Below, in pieces: positions 28,266 through 37,290 of a DNA stretch of 64,000 bases. This DNA is from Shewanella sp. 1CM18E (GTDB taxonomy: Bacteria > Pseudomonadota > Gammaproteobacteria > Enterobacterales > Shewanellaceae): contig NZ_JALNTW010000010.1 of the NCBI RefSeq assembly GCF_023161665.1, positions 93,628 to 157,627 on the forward strand, given 5' to 3'. The position numbers were made by a program, and so were the translations under genes. How positions within the stretch are numbered: the stretch's first letter is position 1; the number at the start of each line of letters is the position of its first letter. The notes under the pieces were generated by a model. The model saw only the letters and a program-made list of their open reading frames with translations, was not told the origin of the DNA and made no database searches.

Positions 28266-29845
28266 AGTCCACCTCCCATTTTAATCGCACTTATTACTGC
28301 TTGTGCCTTTTGGCGAGTTTCATCAGCTTCTGCTTGAGGATCTGAATCGAATACTACTCCGGCGCCAGCTTGAATAAAGGCTGTGCCATCTTTGACAAAA
28401 GCGGAGCGAATAACAATGCAGGTATCCATATCACCTAAACCATTTAAGTAACCGACCGCACCGCCGTAGCTGCCTCGACGAGTCTTTTCCGCGCCGCGAA
28501 TAAGCTGAGCGGCACTGACTTTGGGCGCGCCAGTTAAGGTGCCCATGTTCATGCAAGCTTGGTAGGCGTGTAGTGCATCTAAATCGTTGCGAAGCTGACC
28601 GGTAACGCGGCTAACCAGGTGCATCACATGGCTGTATCTATCGACTTTTAATAGCTCTGGTACTTTACGGGTACCACTTTGGCTAATGCGAGCGATATCG
28701 TTACGGGCAAGATCGACCAGCATGATGTGCTCTGACAGTTCTTTCTTATCAAGGCGCAGTTCAAGCTCATTGCGGCTATCGAGATCGAAATCAATTTCAC
28801 CGCTGGCAGTTTTGCCGCGCTTGCGGGTGCCGGCAATTGGGTAGATCTCGACTTGATTGGTTTGTGCTTCATATTTGAGCGCACTTTCTGGCGATGCGCC
28901 GAATAAGGTGAAGTCATCACCGCGAAAGTAAAACATGTAAGGACTAGGATTTGTCAGTCTTAATGCGCGGTAAGCACCTAACGTGTTTGGGCAAGGTAGG
29001 CTAAAGCTGCGCGATGGTACGACTTGGAAAATATCGCCAGCAATAATGTGCTGTTTGAGATCCTTGACTGTTTCTTTAAAGTCGCTGTCTGAAATATTAA
29101 CTTGGGTGTCGGCATCAATGCTGATGAGCTCTGCTACAGGCGGTAATGACTGGCAAGCTTGTTGAAGCTCAGCCATACGCTGAGCCAGTGAGGCGCTAAT
29201 ACTATCAAGTGGGCTTTGCGCTGGTTGTACAAACTGATGGGTGACAATTTCAGCACTTTGCTGCTGATGATCAACAAGAATAAGGGTTTCTGCTAGATAA
29301 AACAGGTAATCAGGGCAGGTGTTATCACCCTCTGGTACGCTTGGTAGTGGCTCTACTGTATCGATAAGATCATAAGCCAATACGCCGCCTAAAAACAGGT
29401 CTTCAAACTCAGGGCTTTCATCACAGCGAATGTGCTTCACTAACAGTCTTAAACCATCGAGTGGTGAGGTTGATTTCAAACGTGCATCTTCATCAAGCTG
29501 GCTAGCATCTTTTTGTAACGTAAGGCTTAAGTTCGCTGTATCAAATTGATTTATTTCTGTAGCTGGAAAATCTTTTTCGAAGAAAGATTTTATAGGTAAA
29601 AGCAGCGCTTGGCCGTTATCTGTTAAGGCGTCGAACGTAAGCTGGTAACCATCACAACGGATCTTCATCGCCGCATGAGTTAAGACGATGCTTTTTAAGT
29701 GGTCTTTGCTGTCTATTTCAGCAGATTCCAGCAGCATAGTATGAGGCGCATCTTGAGTCACATGCTGATATAAGCGTAGCGGATCATCGTGATAAGCCAA
29801 ATGCTGTTTTTGAGTGACGACTCTAGCGATAGTCTCAGTAGTCAT
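28262..29845 (-). CDS. trpE: Anthranilate synthase component I
   Basis: A 527-residue chorismate-utilising enzyme. The N-terminal LLESAEI motif is the Trp feedback-binding site of TrpE. The catalytic domain carries DIFQVVPSRSF, PIAGTRKRG, DLARNDIAR and LTGAPKVSAAQLI, and the C-terminal GAGVVFDSDPQAEADET. First structural gene of the minus-strand operon, controlled by the upstream leader and attenuator. Confidence 0.97.
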   Translation of the reverse strand: MTTETIARVVTQKQHLAYHDDPLRLYQHVTQDAPHTMLLESAEIDSKDHLKSIVLTHAAMKIRCDGYQLTFDALTDNGQALLLPIKSFFEKDFPATEINQFDTANLSLTLQKDASQLDEDARLKSTSPLDGLRLLVKHIRCDESPEFEDLFLGGVLAYDLIDTVEPLPSVPEGDNTCPDYLFYLAETLILVDHQQQSAEIVTHQFVQPAQSPLDSISASLAQRMAELQQACQSLPPVAELISIDADTQVNISDSDFKETVKDLKQHIIAGDIFQVVPSRSFSLPCPNTLGAYRALRLTNPSPYMFYFRGDDFTLFGASPESALKYEAQTNQVEIYPIAGTRKRGKTASGEIDFDLDSRNELELRLDKKELSEHIMLVDLARNDIARISQSGTRKVPELLKVDRYSHVMHLVSRVTGQLRNDLDALHAYQACMNMGTLTGAPKVSAAQLIRGAEKTRRGSYGGAVGYLNGLGDMDTCIVIRSAFVKDGTAFIQAGAGVVFDSDPQAEADETRQKAQAVISAIKMGGGL

Positions 29846-29989
29846 TTTGATGCTCCTGCCTTGTAGGGTGACGCATTATTCATTGTTTTATCTCACTTTA
29901 TCTTATACCAACCGGCTTAACTAGAAGATTTGATTGGTCATTCCCCGCTGCCTTGGGCTTGTCGTTTCTCGCTATTTAAAAGTTAGATA

Positions 29990-30021
29990 CAAGAAAGCCC
30001 GCAAGTATGCGGGCTTTCTTG
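29990..30021 (-). terminator. trp attenuator terminator hairpin
   Basis: A 13-bp perfect stem (CAAGAAAGCCCGC / GCGGGCTTTCTTG, loop of 6) followed on the minus strand by a U-rich stretch. It lies between trpL and trpE. The GCGGGU overlapping the end of trpL can pair with GCCCGC of its first arm to form the antiterminator. Confidence 0.88.
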
Positions 30022-30067
30022 TTGAATCTTGTCTCAATATTTTGAGTACACAGTTCCACACCACCCG

Positions 30068-30124
30068 CTAAGTTGGGAAGTGCCACCACCAATTAATGTT
30101 TTGGAAAGTTGTAAACTGTGTCAT
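30068..30124 (-). CDS. trpL: trp operon leader peptide
   Basis: An 18-residue frame, MTQFTTFQNINWWWHFPT, with three consecutive Trp codons. Placed before a strong hairpin and trpE, this is the classic ribosome-stalling attenuator peptide: low Trp-tRNA stalls the ribosome on the Trp codons and favours the antiterminator. Confidence 0.93.
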   Translation of the reverse strand: MTQFTTFQNINWWWHFPT

Positions 30125-30156
30125 TGAAAATTCATCTTGTTTGTTTCAGTGGCTAT

Positions 30157-30186
30157 ATAAAAACATTTACGAGACAAACCTGTCAA
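30157..30186 (-). promoter_or_regulatory. Likely trp operon promoter
   Basis: On the minus strand a perfect -35 TTGACA (30181-30186) stands 18 bases from a TTTTAT -10 (30157-30162), about 33 bases before trpL. No clear TrpR operator was identified. Confidence 0.6.
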
Positions 30187-30656
30187 TTGAATATTTCTGT
30201 TTTTAACCGATCTTCTTCAAATAAATGGGTGTGAGTGTGCGTGATGATTGTAAATCTTACTTTTTCTTTCTCTTTTAGTGAAATTCACTAATAAAGTCGA
30301 TTGTAAAGTTATTGGTGTAAGTGGTTGGATATCACCTATGTTTAAAAGCTAATCAGATTCTGCTTAAAAATTACTAGATAAAGAGTTAGTGGTGTTGAAA
30401 TTACAGGTGATTTTTGTGATGTTAAGCGCGATGGTGCTTTGCGCGTATTTGAGCTGGCTCGTCTTTAGATTGGTAATGTAATTTAGTTGTTGCTTTTGCT
30501 GTTGCGCAAACAGCGGGCGGTACTGATTCTATGTTTGAAATTGCTGACTATTTGCTGGCCAATAATTATCAGCAAGCAGGGCAAAAAGTGATAGAGGAAA
30601 TTTGTAACCAAGTCAGTACGAATGCGAGATGTAAAAGCTAATGTGATTAAATGAAA
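30187..30656. other. Intergenic region with two tiny open frames
   Basis: On the plus strand, 30392-30481 encodes 29 residues with a membrane-helix character (MLKLQVIFVMLSAMVLCAYL and a short tail; GTG start). The next frame, open from 30477 to 30641, reads a hydrophobic Ala/Val stretch then SMFEIADYLLANNYQQAG and ends with a Cys pair. These may be pieces of one small decayed secreted-protein gene. Neither has a good ribosome site. Confidence 0.3.
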
Positions 30657-30678
30657 AAGGCAGCGTAATCGCTGCCTT
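30657..30678 (-). terminator. Terminator of the glutaredoxin-like transcript
   Basis: AAGGCAGCG / CGCTGCCTT with loop TAAT; on the minus strand the stem is followed by a T run. Confidence 0.85.
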
Positions 30679-30700
30679 CTAAGCTTAGTATTTAGAAAAA

Positions 30701-31057
30701 CTAAGCAAAATTTTTATCTAAATAGTTAATGATTTCTGACGATTCATACATCCATGTCGATTGACCATTATCTTCAATCTTCATACATGGGACTTGTAGT
30801 TTGCCGCCGCCATTTAATAGGGTGCTTTTATGGGGCTCTTGTTTGGCATCTAGAGTAACGATATTTAAACCTTGGCGACGTAAAGAACGACGAACCTTTA
30901 CGCAAAATGGGCAGGCTTTATATTCGTAGATCGTCAAATTGCTGGTGGCATTATCGATTTTTTGTTGTTCTTCAGCTGGACGCTTTAGTTTTTTAGGCGC
31001 AAAAACAAAGTTTAAAAACAAAATGATACGGCCTAATACCCAACGAATGATAAACAT
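30701..31057 (-). CDS. Membrane-anchored glutaredoxin-like protein
   Basis: A 118-residue protein with an N-terminal hydrophobic helix (about residues 1-19) followed by a thioredoxin-fold domain with the active-site motif CPFC (49-52), then VPCMKIED (the cis-Pro region) and YESSEIINYLDK. This resembles glutaredoxins and the GST N-domain. It probably reduces disulfides or glutathione adducts at the inner face of the membrane. It lies three bases downstream of the S51 peptidase gene, so the two are co-transcribed. Confidence 0.8.
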   Translation of the reverse strand: MFIIRWVLGRIILFLNFVFAPKKLKRPAEEQQKIDNATSNLTIYEYKACPFCVKVRRSLRRQGLNIVTLDAKQEPHKSTLLNGGGKLQVPCMKIEDNGQSTWMYESSEIINYLDKNFA

Positions 31058-31060
31058 TAA

Positions 31061-31783
31061 CTACCTCTGATGTATTGATTCTCGCGCAGATTTTAACTCA
31101 AGCGTTACAGGGTTGAAAGTATTGATTAAAGATCTGCTTTCATCTTTACGACTTTTGCCATACTGGCTGGCCAATAACTTGGAGTTGACCCGATAGCGAA
31201 AGTAGGGCTGAGTCTCGGGACAAAAGCATATTGTGTGCTGGTGCTTTGTCTGATGTGGCTGCTGTGCGTCTTTGAGTTGTTTGTCTGTTGCATGGGGGAC
31301 AAACATGAAATCAACTATATTTAGCGCGGTTAAATCATCGAGTTGGCAATCATTGTTATCACCGCAAAGTGGCGCGCTAGCAATTGATGGGGTTATTATC
31401 ATGGCGCCAGCACTCACGCCAATGATTGCACCGCCATCCACGCTATATTGACGCAGCACAGGCAGTAGCTTTTGCTGTTTCAGTGCTTTTAAAAACCGAA
31501 AAGTATCACCACCAGAAAGGTGAATAACATCGCAGCTTAATAATGATTTCAGGCTGCTTTCGCAAAAGTCTGATTCTAATTCAAGATAAACATTGAGTTC
31601 AGCGTTATGCGCTTGATACATAGCTTGAGTTTGCGAGTAATATTGCCGCTGTGGATCAGGCTCTGACGCGATGTAACCAATGTTTAATTTGGTGCCAGCT
31701 TGCTGTTTAACTGAGTCAAGCAATAGTGCGATAGCAGTTTGTGCATTATCACTGCTTGGATTACTGAGTAGGGCGATATTCAT
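31061..31783 (-). CDS. Peptidase S51 / dipeptidase E-like protein
   Basis: A 240-residue protein of the class I glutamine-amidotransferase-like fold, with the Ser nucleophile in IIGVSAGAMI (Ser124) and the preceding IHLSGGDTFRFLKAL segment. These match the PepE/cyanophycinase family of peptidase S51, which in PepE cleaves Asp-X dipeptides. A His for the triad is likely in FVPHATDKQ. Substrate is not deducible. Probably in an operon with the glutaredoxin-like gene. Confidence 0.75.
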   Translation of the reverse strand: MNIALLSNPSSDNAQTAIALLLDSVKQQAGTKLNIGYIASEPDPQRQYYSQTQAMYQAHNAELNVYLELESDFCESSLKSLLSCDVIHLSGGDTFRFLKALKQQKLLPVLRQYSVDGGAIIGVSAGAMIITPSIASAPLCGDNNDCQLDDLTALNIVDFMFVPHATDKQLKDAQQPHQTKHQHTICFCPETQPYFRYRVNSKLLASQYGKSRKDESRSLINTFNPVTLELKSARESIHQR

Positions 31784-31898
31784 GGCATTCCTTTACATAA
31801 ATATATTGATTCGAATTCCTGTCTATTTTAACAATCTAACTTATCGCTAATATTATAAAAAGCATTACTTTATGGCAGAGTGGGAGTTTAAATAACAA

Positions 31899-31922
31899 AA
31901 AGGCATGCCGTAGCATGCCTTT
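31899..31922 (-). terminator. Terminator after the DUF748 gene
   Basis: AAAGGCATGC / GCATGCCTTT around CGTA, with a T run on the minus strand. Confidence 0.85.
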
Positions 31923-31970
31923 ACTTTAATCTATTTGAGGATGAGCTAATTTTCGTGCTCAACACACTTG

Positions 31971-34900
31971 TTAGTTTGCGCCTAATGTCAGCAACGCTTG
32001 GCTGGCCTTAGTGTTAAGCTCAACCCGGCTGTCGAGCAAAAAGACTCTTTTAGGATCAACTTTTTGCTGTTCAATAAGATAGGTTTTTACCGCAACTGCT
32101 CGAGCTTGCGCTAGTTTACCCAGTGCATCTTCACTTATTCGCTGAGCGCCTAAGGTGAAATTATAAAGTGCAATATGCCAGCGCCTTAATAATTGCTCTT
32201 CACTAAGAGCAGCATCAGCTTGATGCTCAGCAGCTATTTTATCTTTTACTTGCGGCGCCGGAGTTGCAAGCTCTGTTTCATACAGGCTGATTAAGGCATC
32301 TGAAAGTGGACCAGTGATCGGATAGTTACTTGGCGATAATTCAGCAGGCAGTTGCTCAAGTGTCATATTGGCTGCTTTCGCTAATTTCCCCCGCAGTTGT
32401 TGCTCGCTTAAGGCTTGGTTATCCTCTTGTAGATTAACGCCACCCTCGACGGTTAAAGTGAGCATTGGTCTATCAGCAAGACCCTTGGCGAGCTTATCTA
32501 AGGTTTGTTTTTGCTCGGGCGCTAATGTGGCATCACCAGCTAGATATTGTATTTTGTCTAGTTCGTCAGCATCATCACCGAGTAATCCGGCTAGCAGTGT
32601 AAATGGCGCCGTTACTGCTTTAGTGATTACATTAGTAAAGGCTGTCATAATAATACCGCCAATGCTAAAGCTTGGGTCATCAACGTCGCCCGATACTTGC
32701 AGTCCTAGATCGATGACACCGTGTCTGTCTTGAAGCAGTGCAATGGCAAGTGTTACGGGTAAGGTGGTTGCTAGCGAGCTATCACTTGGCTTACCTAGTT
32801 TTAATTGGTCAACCACTAAATGGTTGTCACCGACAAGTTGGTTTTTTTCAAGCTGGTAGTTGAGATCTAGCGACAATAAGCCTTTGTCTATGTAATAGCC
32901 CGCGTAGGTGCCTGAATAAGGGTTTACAGATGTTAGTTCTACATGTTTAAAGCTTAGGGCTAAATCTAAGTAGGGCTGGGCTAATAGCGGGTTGATATCG
33001 CCTTTTAGCGTAACAGGTGCGTAGCGATCGATTTTACCCTTAATATCAACCGATGCAGTTTGTTTGCTATCTGAAGACAACTTACTGATATTGCCATCTA
33101 AATGCTCAATACTGGCGGCAAAGTTTGGCGTTAATGAGTTATCTGCAAAGAAGGTTGAACCATCTTTAAAGCTAATTTGATTAATCGATAGGGCTAACGG
33201 TTTAGCTGAGGCTGCACTTTGAGCTGTCTTAGTCGATACTTTTGCTGTAACTGCTTTTTCAGGTTGAGCTTGTTTAGTTTGCTCGGTTTTCTCTGGTGCA
33301 GCTTGAACGATAAGATCGCCAATATTGGTACTCTTATCTTGTGCAATAATAATTCGGCCATAGGGCTGGGTTAGCGCTACTTGGTCAATATCAAGACGAT
33401 TATCCTGTTTGTTGAACTCAAGGCTATTAATGTCTAATGCTTGCCATTTTAGTAGCTCTTTTTGCTGGGCCTTATCTTTAATTAATAAGTCGTTAACGAG
33501 CAAATTACCGGCATAGGTTAATTGCTCTGCTTTAGCATTAAGCAGCAGAGCTCCTTGGGTATTAAACTTACCTTGTTTAAGCTCGATATTGATGTATGGG
33601 CTTAGATACTGCTGTAGCTGCGCTAAAGCAAAATCAGTGACAGAGAGCTGTGTATTTGCTGTTTGCGCTAAGACATCAATACTGCCACTAGAACTAACGT
33701 GACCTTGTTGATTAATGTTCAGTGACAGCTGATAGTCTATCGGCTCAGCTAAGCTCGCTTTTATAGCTCCCGTGGTAAGTGCAATATCGGCAATTTGCCA
33801 CTGCATACCTTTAGTCACTAATGCCTCTGTTAGGTTTAGCTGATAATTTTCAAGATTTACCTTTTGTAGCACAGCATTCCAGCTCGGCTTAGCTGATTTA
33901 TTTAGATTGTTGACTACTACTTGTTGCTCAGGTGTGTCAGCTGCTTGGGTCTCAATAGTTTCTGGTTTTTGCTTGTTTGCATCAGTGCTGTTATTTGCAA
34001 TCGGTGTAAATATTCTCGCAAGGTCAACACCGTTTTTATCAAGTGTAGTGTTTAGTACTAAACCATTGGTATCTAGAGACTGTGCCGTAACGGTTTGCTT
34101 TTGTAGATCAAAGGTTATGCCTTGCAGGGCGATTTTGGGGAGATGGATAACTGATTTTTGTTGGTAATCAAAATTAATATCATCAAGTTGCAATAAGCCA
34201 CTATCAGTTTTAACGGCGAGCTTATCATCTTGTATTTGTAGCTGATAATTACTTGAAAGTGTTAAGCGTCCAGAGCTTAAAACTGGGGCAAATTGCTCAG
34301 AGATAAACGACCAAAATTGTGGCAGCTGAATGTTGCTAAGCTGCAGATCGCCAATGACATTTAGCGGTGATAATTGCACTTGGCCTTGTGCTGAAATCTC
34401 TCCGCCTTGACGGCCAACAATATGTACCGAATAGCGGTTTAAATCTGAGTTAATGGATTGATTGTTAACTTGTTGGCTAAGCGCAGTTTGAATTGCGTGT
34501 TTTGAGTCAAAATACTTCACATTCAAATTGAGTTCAGGGTAATGCAGCTGAGCATCGTTAACCAAATCTTCAAAGTTTAAGTCAGCTTTAACAATTGCCA
34601 AGTTACTGATAATAAAGTGGGGCAGCGCTGACGGTGGCTGATCGGGTTCGCTCTCGTCAGTCGTTGGCCGTTTGGCTAAGGTGTCAATAATATCTGAAAA
34701 GTTAAAGCGTAAAGGTTGCGGCGCTTTGATCCGCTCAATATTCACGTTAGGCTGAGTAAGGGTTACATTGGTAACGCTATAAGCTCTATTAAACAAAGAG
34801 TCCCAAAATTGTAATTCAAATGTCAGTTGCTTAAAGCCAACAAAAGGTTGGTTATTGGTCTCGTGCAATTGAAAGTTATCTATGGCAACGTCAAGAGTGA

Positions 34901-35117
34901 ATGGGTTTATCTTTATATCTTGTAAAGTGACAGGTCGCTGTAAAAGCTCTGATAACTGCTGAGGAGCTTGTTTAACTGCAATATAAGGTACTAATAGCCC
35001 CAAAAAGGCAGTGAAACATAAATAGAGCGCGGAAAAAATAATGATGAAGCGCTGATATCTTGGACGCTGACGATAGCCACTAAGTATTGGCTGAAGTAAT
35101 TTTTTGTGAAAAGACAT
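31971..35117 (-). CDS. Large DUF748/AsmA-like envelope protein
   Basis: A 1048-residue protein with one N-terminal TM helix (about 24-50, FIIIFSALYLCFTAFLGLLV). A DUF748-type repeat region follows (KINPFTLDVAIDNFQL, NVTLTQPNVNIERI, LSLNYQLEKNQLVGDNHL), similar to AsmA-family proteins that form long beta-grooves for moving lipids between membranes. A low-complexity linker lies near 610-640 (Lys/Ala/Thr/Ser-rich). The C-terminal segment (LAQARAVAVKTYLIEQQ, then VDPKRVFLLDSRVEL) resembles the OmpA-like ending seen in many DUF748 proteins. Likely anchored in the inner membrane and spanning the periplasm. It is a single gene with its own terminator. Confidence 0.78.
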   Translation of the reverse strand: MSFHKKLLQPILSGYRQRPRYQRFIIIFSALYLCFTAFLGLLVPYIAVKQAPQQLSELLQRPVTLQDIKINPFTLDVAIDNFQLHETNNQPFVGFKQLTFELQFWDSLFNRAYSVTNVTLTQPNVNIERIKAPQPLRFNFSDIIDTLAKRPTTDESEPDQPPSALPHFIISNLAIVKADLNFEDLVNDAQLHYPELNLNVKYFDSKHAIQTALSQQVNNQSINSDLNRYSVHIVGRQGGEISAQGQVQLSPLNVIGDLQLSNIQLPQFWSFISEQFAPVLSSGRLTLSSNYQLQIQDDKLAVKTDSGLLQLDDINFDYQQKSVIHLPKIALQGITFDLQKQTVTAQSLDTNGLVLNTTLDKNGVDLARIFTPIANNSTDANKQKPETIETQAADTPEQQVVVNNLNKSAKPSWNAVLQKVNLENYQLNLTEALVTKGMQWQIADIALTTGAIKASLAEPIDYQLSLNINQQGHVSSSGSIDVLAQTANTQLSVTDFALAQLQQYLSPYINIELKQGKFNTQGALLLNAKAEQLTYAGNLLVNDLLIKDKAQQKELLKWQALDINSLEFNKQDNRLDIDQVALTQPYGRIIIAQDKSTNIGDLIVQAAPEKTEQTKQAQPEKAVTAKVSTKTAQSAASAKPLALSINQISFKDGSTFFADNSLTPNFAASIEHLDGNISKLSSDSKQTASVDIKGKIDRYAPVTLKGDINPLLAQPYLDLALSFKHVELTSVNPYSGTYAGYYIDKGLLSLDLNYQLEKNQLVGDNHLVVDQLKLGKPSDSSLATTLPVTLAIALLQDRHGVIDLGLQVSGDVDDPSFSIGGIIMTAFTNVITKAVTAPFTLLAGLLGDDADELDKIQYLAGDATLAPEQKQTLDKLAKGLADRPMLTLTVEGGVNLQEDNQALSEQQLRGKLAKAANMTLEQLPAELSPSNYPITGPLSDALISLYETELATPAPQVKDKIAAEHQADAALSEEQLLRRWHIALYNFTLGAQRISEDALGKLAQARAVAVKTYLIEQQKVDPKRVFLLDSRVELNTKASQALLTLGAN

Positions 35118-35550
35118 ACTAAACCTTTGCCGATTTTATTCGAGCCGTATCTAGATCTTTATGTTGTAGAAGCATAATAAGTACAACTTCTGTTAACAGT
35201 TGATCATCGTACTACTTATTTTAGCGTCATTATCAAGTAAATGAGCCCGGTATCATAATGTTTTTTGCTAAATTGACCGAAATCGTTAACCAATGAAAAT
35301 ACTTGTTACAAAAGGCGTTTTATTGTTCAGCTGGTTTGCAAAACAAAATGATTCTTATGTATTGATTAGGTTATTTGAAGATTTCAGAAGCAATATAAAG
35401 TCACTATTGCTGACCATTGATAGAGGTGATAAAGCAGGATGATTAAGCCTAGCGCACAGAATCAGGGCTTAAGCGAATATCGACTATTGCTTAGTGTCTT
35501 TCTTGGTTGATACCATAGCGCGTTTTCAATCATGCTTTTGGGGAATTAGC
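35118..35550. other. Divergent intergenic region
   Basis: About 430 bases between divergent genes; promoters for both should be here. No hairpin, repeat or gene was recognised with confidence. Confidence 0.35.
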
Positions 35551-36258
35551 TTGAATAAAAGTGTTATTACAAATCTGATCGCAGCTATTTTAGTTGCTGT
35601 TGGTTACTTGTTTGCTTTGCCAATCGTGTTAACTGTTGGCTTGTTTGCGCTATCTGGTGCTGTGACCAATTGGCTGGCAATCCATATGCTGTTTGAAAAG
35701 GTCCCAGGTTTATATGGCTCTGGTGTTATTCCTTCACGCTTTGAAGAGTTTAAAGCTGCAATTGCCAACTTGATGATGAAGCAGTTTTTTACCGAAGAAA
35801 ATATCGATCGATTTCTATCGGGTGAAGGTGGAGTTGAAAAGCAACTTAACTTGCAGCCTGTGATTGAGAAAATTGATCTATCGCCAGCTTTCGATGCGTT
35901 AGTGAAAACAGTTGAGCAGTCTTCACTTGGTGGAATGTTAGCGATGTTTGGTGGCAGTGACGCGATTACACCCTTGCGTGAGCCTTTTATTGAAAAAATG
36001 AAGAGCTCATTAAGTGAAATTGCTCAAAGTGATGATTTTTATGCACTGGTTAAAGCCGAACTTGAGCAGCCGAATATGATTGCCGATATGCGCGCTAAAG
36101 TGGAAGAGATTGTTACTCAGAGACTTAATGAGCTAACACCGCAACTCGTTAAAGAAATTGTACAAGAGATGATCCGCGAACATTTAGGTTGGCTTGTTGT
36201 ATGGGGCGGAGTATTTGGTGGCTTAATCGGTTTAGCTGCTGCGCTTATTCAAGCTTGA
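35551..36258 (+). CDS. DUF445 family membrane protein
   Basis: A 235-residue protein with an N-terminal TM pair (ITNLIAAILVAVGYLFALP and VGLFALSGAVTNWLAIHML), a long helical soluble part and a C-terminal TM (WGGVFGGLIGLAAALIQ). The NWLAIHMLFEKVPGLYGSG segment is a hallmark of DUF445 (YheB/YtbE-like) proteins, of unknown function. I chose the TTG at 35551, with GGGGA six bases upstream, giving the family-like start MNKSVITNL; a GTG at 35494 would add 19 atypical residues. Confidence 0.8.
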   Translation: MNKSVITNLIAAILVAVGYLFALPIVLTVGLFALSGAVTNWLAIHMLFEKVPGLYGSGVIPSRFEEFKAAIANLMMKQFFTEENIDRFLSGEGGVEKQLNLQPVIEKIDLSPAFDALVKTVEQSSLGGMLAMFGGSDAITPLREPFIEKMKSSLSEIAQSDDFYALVKAELEQPNMIADMRAKVEEIVTQRLNELTPQLVKEIVQEMIREHLGWLVVWGGVFGGLIGLAAALIQA

Positions 36259-36281
36259 TAGATTAAAACTGATTGAGATTG

Positions 36282-36309
36282 AAAGGGAAGCTAAGGCTTC
36301 CCTTTTTTA
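36282..36309 (+). terminator. Terminator of the DUF445 gene
   Basis: AAAGGGAAGC / GCTTCCCTTT with loop TAAG and a T run. Confidence 0.9.
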
Positions 36310-36418
36310 TTGCATTAAAGCTGTTATCTAGCTGGAATATTTACAATTGCTGTACGATTAATGCTCGCTGGGTTATGGTTTAGCCATATTTGCAAAATGG
36401 TGTTCACTGGAGTGATAG

Positions 36419-36781
36419 ATGCAGCAAGATAAAATACAGCATCACAGCATTAACTACCTTGAGATCCCGGTTAAAGATATTGCTAAAACCAAGGCGTTCT
36501 TCAACGATGTATTTAATTGGCGATTTGTCGATTATGGTCCTGAATATAGCTGTTTTATTGATGTAGGTATTAGCGGTGGTTTTTTTGTTAGCGATAAAAG
36601 CTTTGCAACTGCACAAGGCTGTCCACTGATTGTTATCTATTCAGCTCAATTAGAACAAACTCAGACTGTGGTATTAGAGGCGGGAGGCAGAATCAGTCAA
36701 CAGATCTTCTCGTTCCCCGGTGGGCGAAGGTTTCATTTTATTGACCCTAACGGCAATGAATACGCTGTTTGGTCAGAATAA
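36419..36781 (+). CDS. VOC (glyoxalase/bleomycin resistance) family protein
   Basis: A 120-residue single-module VOC protein. It starts with HSINYLEIPVKDIAKTKAFF and ends with FHFIDPNGNEYAVWSE, the beta-alpha-beta signature with the metal-ligand Glu position. Metal-binding His and Glu are compatible with an isomerase or hydrolase, but the substrate is unknown. GGAG six bases before the ATG supports the start. Confidence 0.82.
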   Translation: MQQDKIQHHSINYLEIPVKDIAKTKAFFNDVFNWRFVDYGPEYSCFIDVGISGGFFVSDKSFATAQGCPLIVIYSAQLEQTQTVVLEAGGRISQQIFSFPGGRRFHFIDPNGNEYAVWSE

Positions 36782-36881
36782 AGGATTTAGACTGCAATTA
36801 TCATTTTTTGCTCCGTAGCGAGAATAAGAGTCTGGCACGAGATTTTAGTCATTTCACTGTTATGTAAAACAAGGGCAAGTT

Positions 36882-37226
36882 ATGCCACATTGCACCATTG
36901 AATATTCGGCACCATTAGCTGATCTGCTTTCTATTGAAGCGTTAGTTACGGCAAGCCACAGAGGGTTAATTGAGTCAGAGTTGTTTGAGCCTAAAGCGAT
37001 AAAAACTCGAGCACACGCTTGTGATTATTACCAAATTGCTGAAGACGCAAACAATCACTTTATTCATTTAAATATTGCGATAATGCCCGGGCGTACGGAT
37101 GAGCAAAAAGCGTTATTGCTTGAGCGAGTCTATGATGCTATCGCACTAATTACCGCCACGGTTTCTAGTGTCACTATTGAAATTGTAGATATTAAACAGC
37201 AACACTATTTTAAAGTTCTGAACTAG
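36882..37226 (+). CDS. 5-carboxymethyl-2-hydroxymuconate isomerase-like protein
   Basis: A 114-residue protein of the tautomerase/CHMI family (HpcD-like). It has the processed N-terminal Met-Pro (MPHCTIEYSA), with Pro2 as the catalytic base of the family, and the segment HLNIAIMPGRTDEQKALL. In E. coli this enzyme acts in homoprotocatechuate degradation, but no other genes of that pathway are near, so the role here is open. Confidence 0.8.
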   Translation: MPHCTIEYSAPLADLLSIEALVTASHRGLIESELFEPKAIKTRAHACDYYQIAEDANNHFIHLNIAIMPGRTDEQKALLLERVYDAIALITATVSSVTIEIVDIKQQHYFKVLN

Positions 37227-37250
37227 TTTGGCGTTTAGTTTCACATATAC

Positions 37251-37277
37251 AAAAGCCACTCAGGAGAGTGGCTTTTT
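37251..37277 (+). terminator. Terminator of the CHMI-like gene
   Basis: AAAAGCCACTC / GAGTGGCTTTT with loop AGGA, followed by T. Confidence 0.9.
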
Positions 37278-37290
37278 GGTTTTAGCCCTA

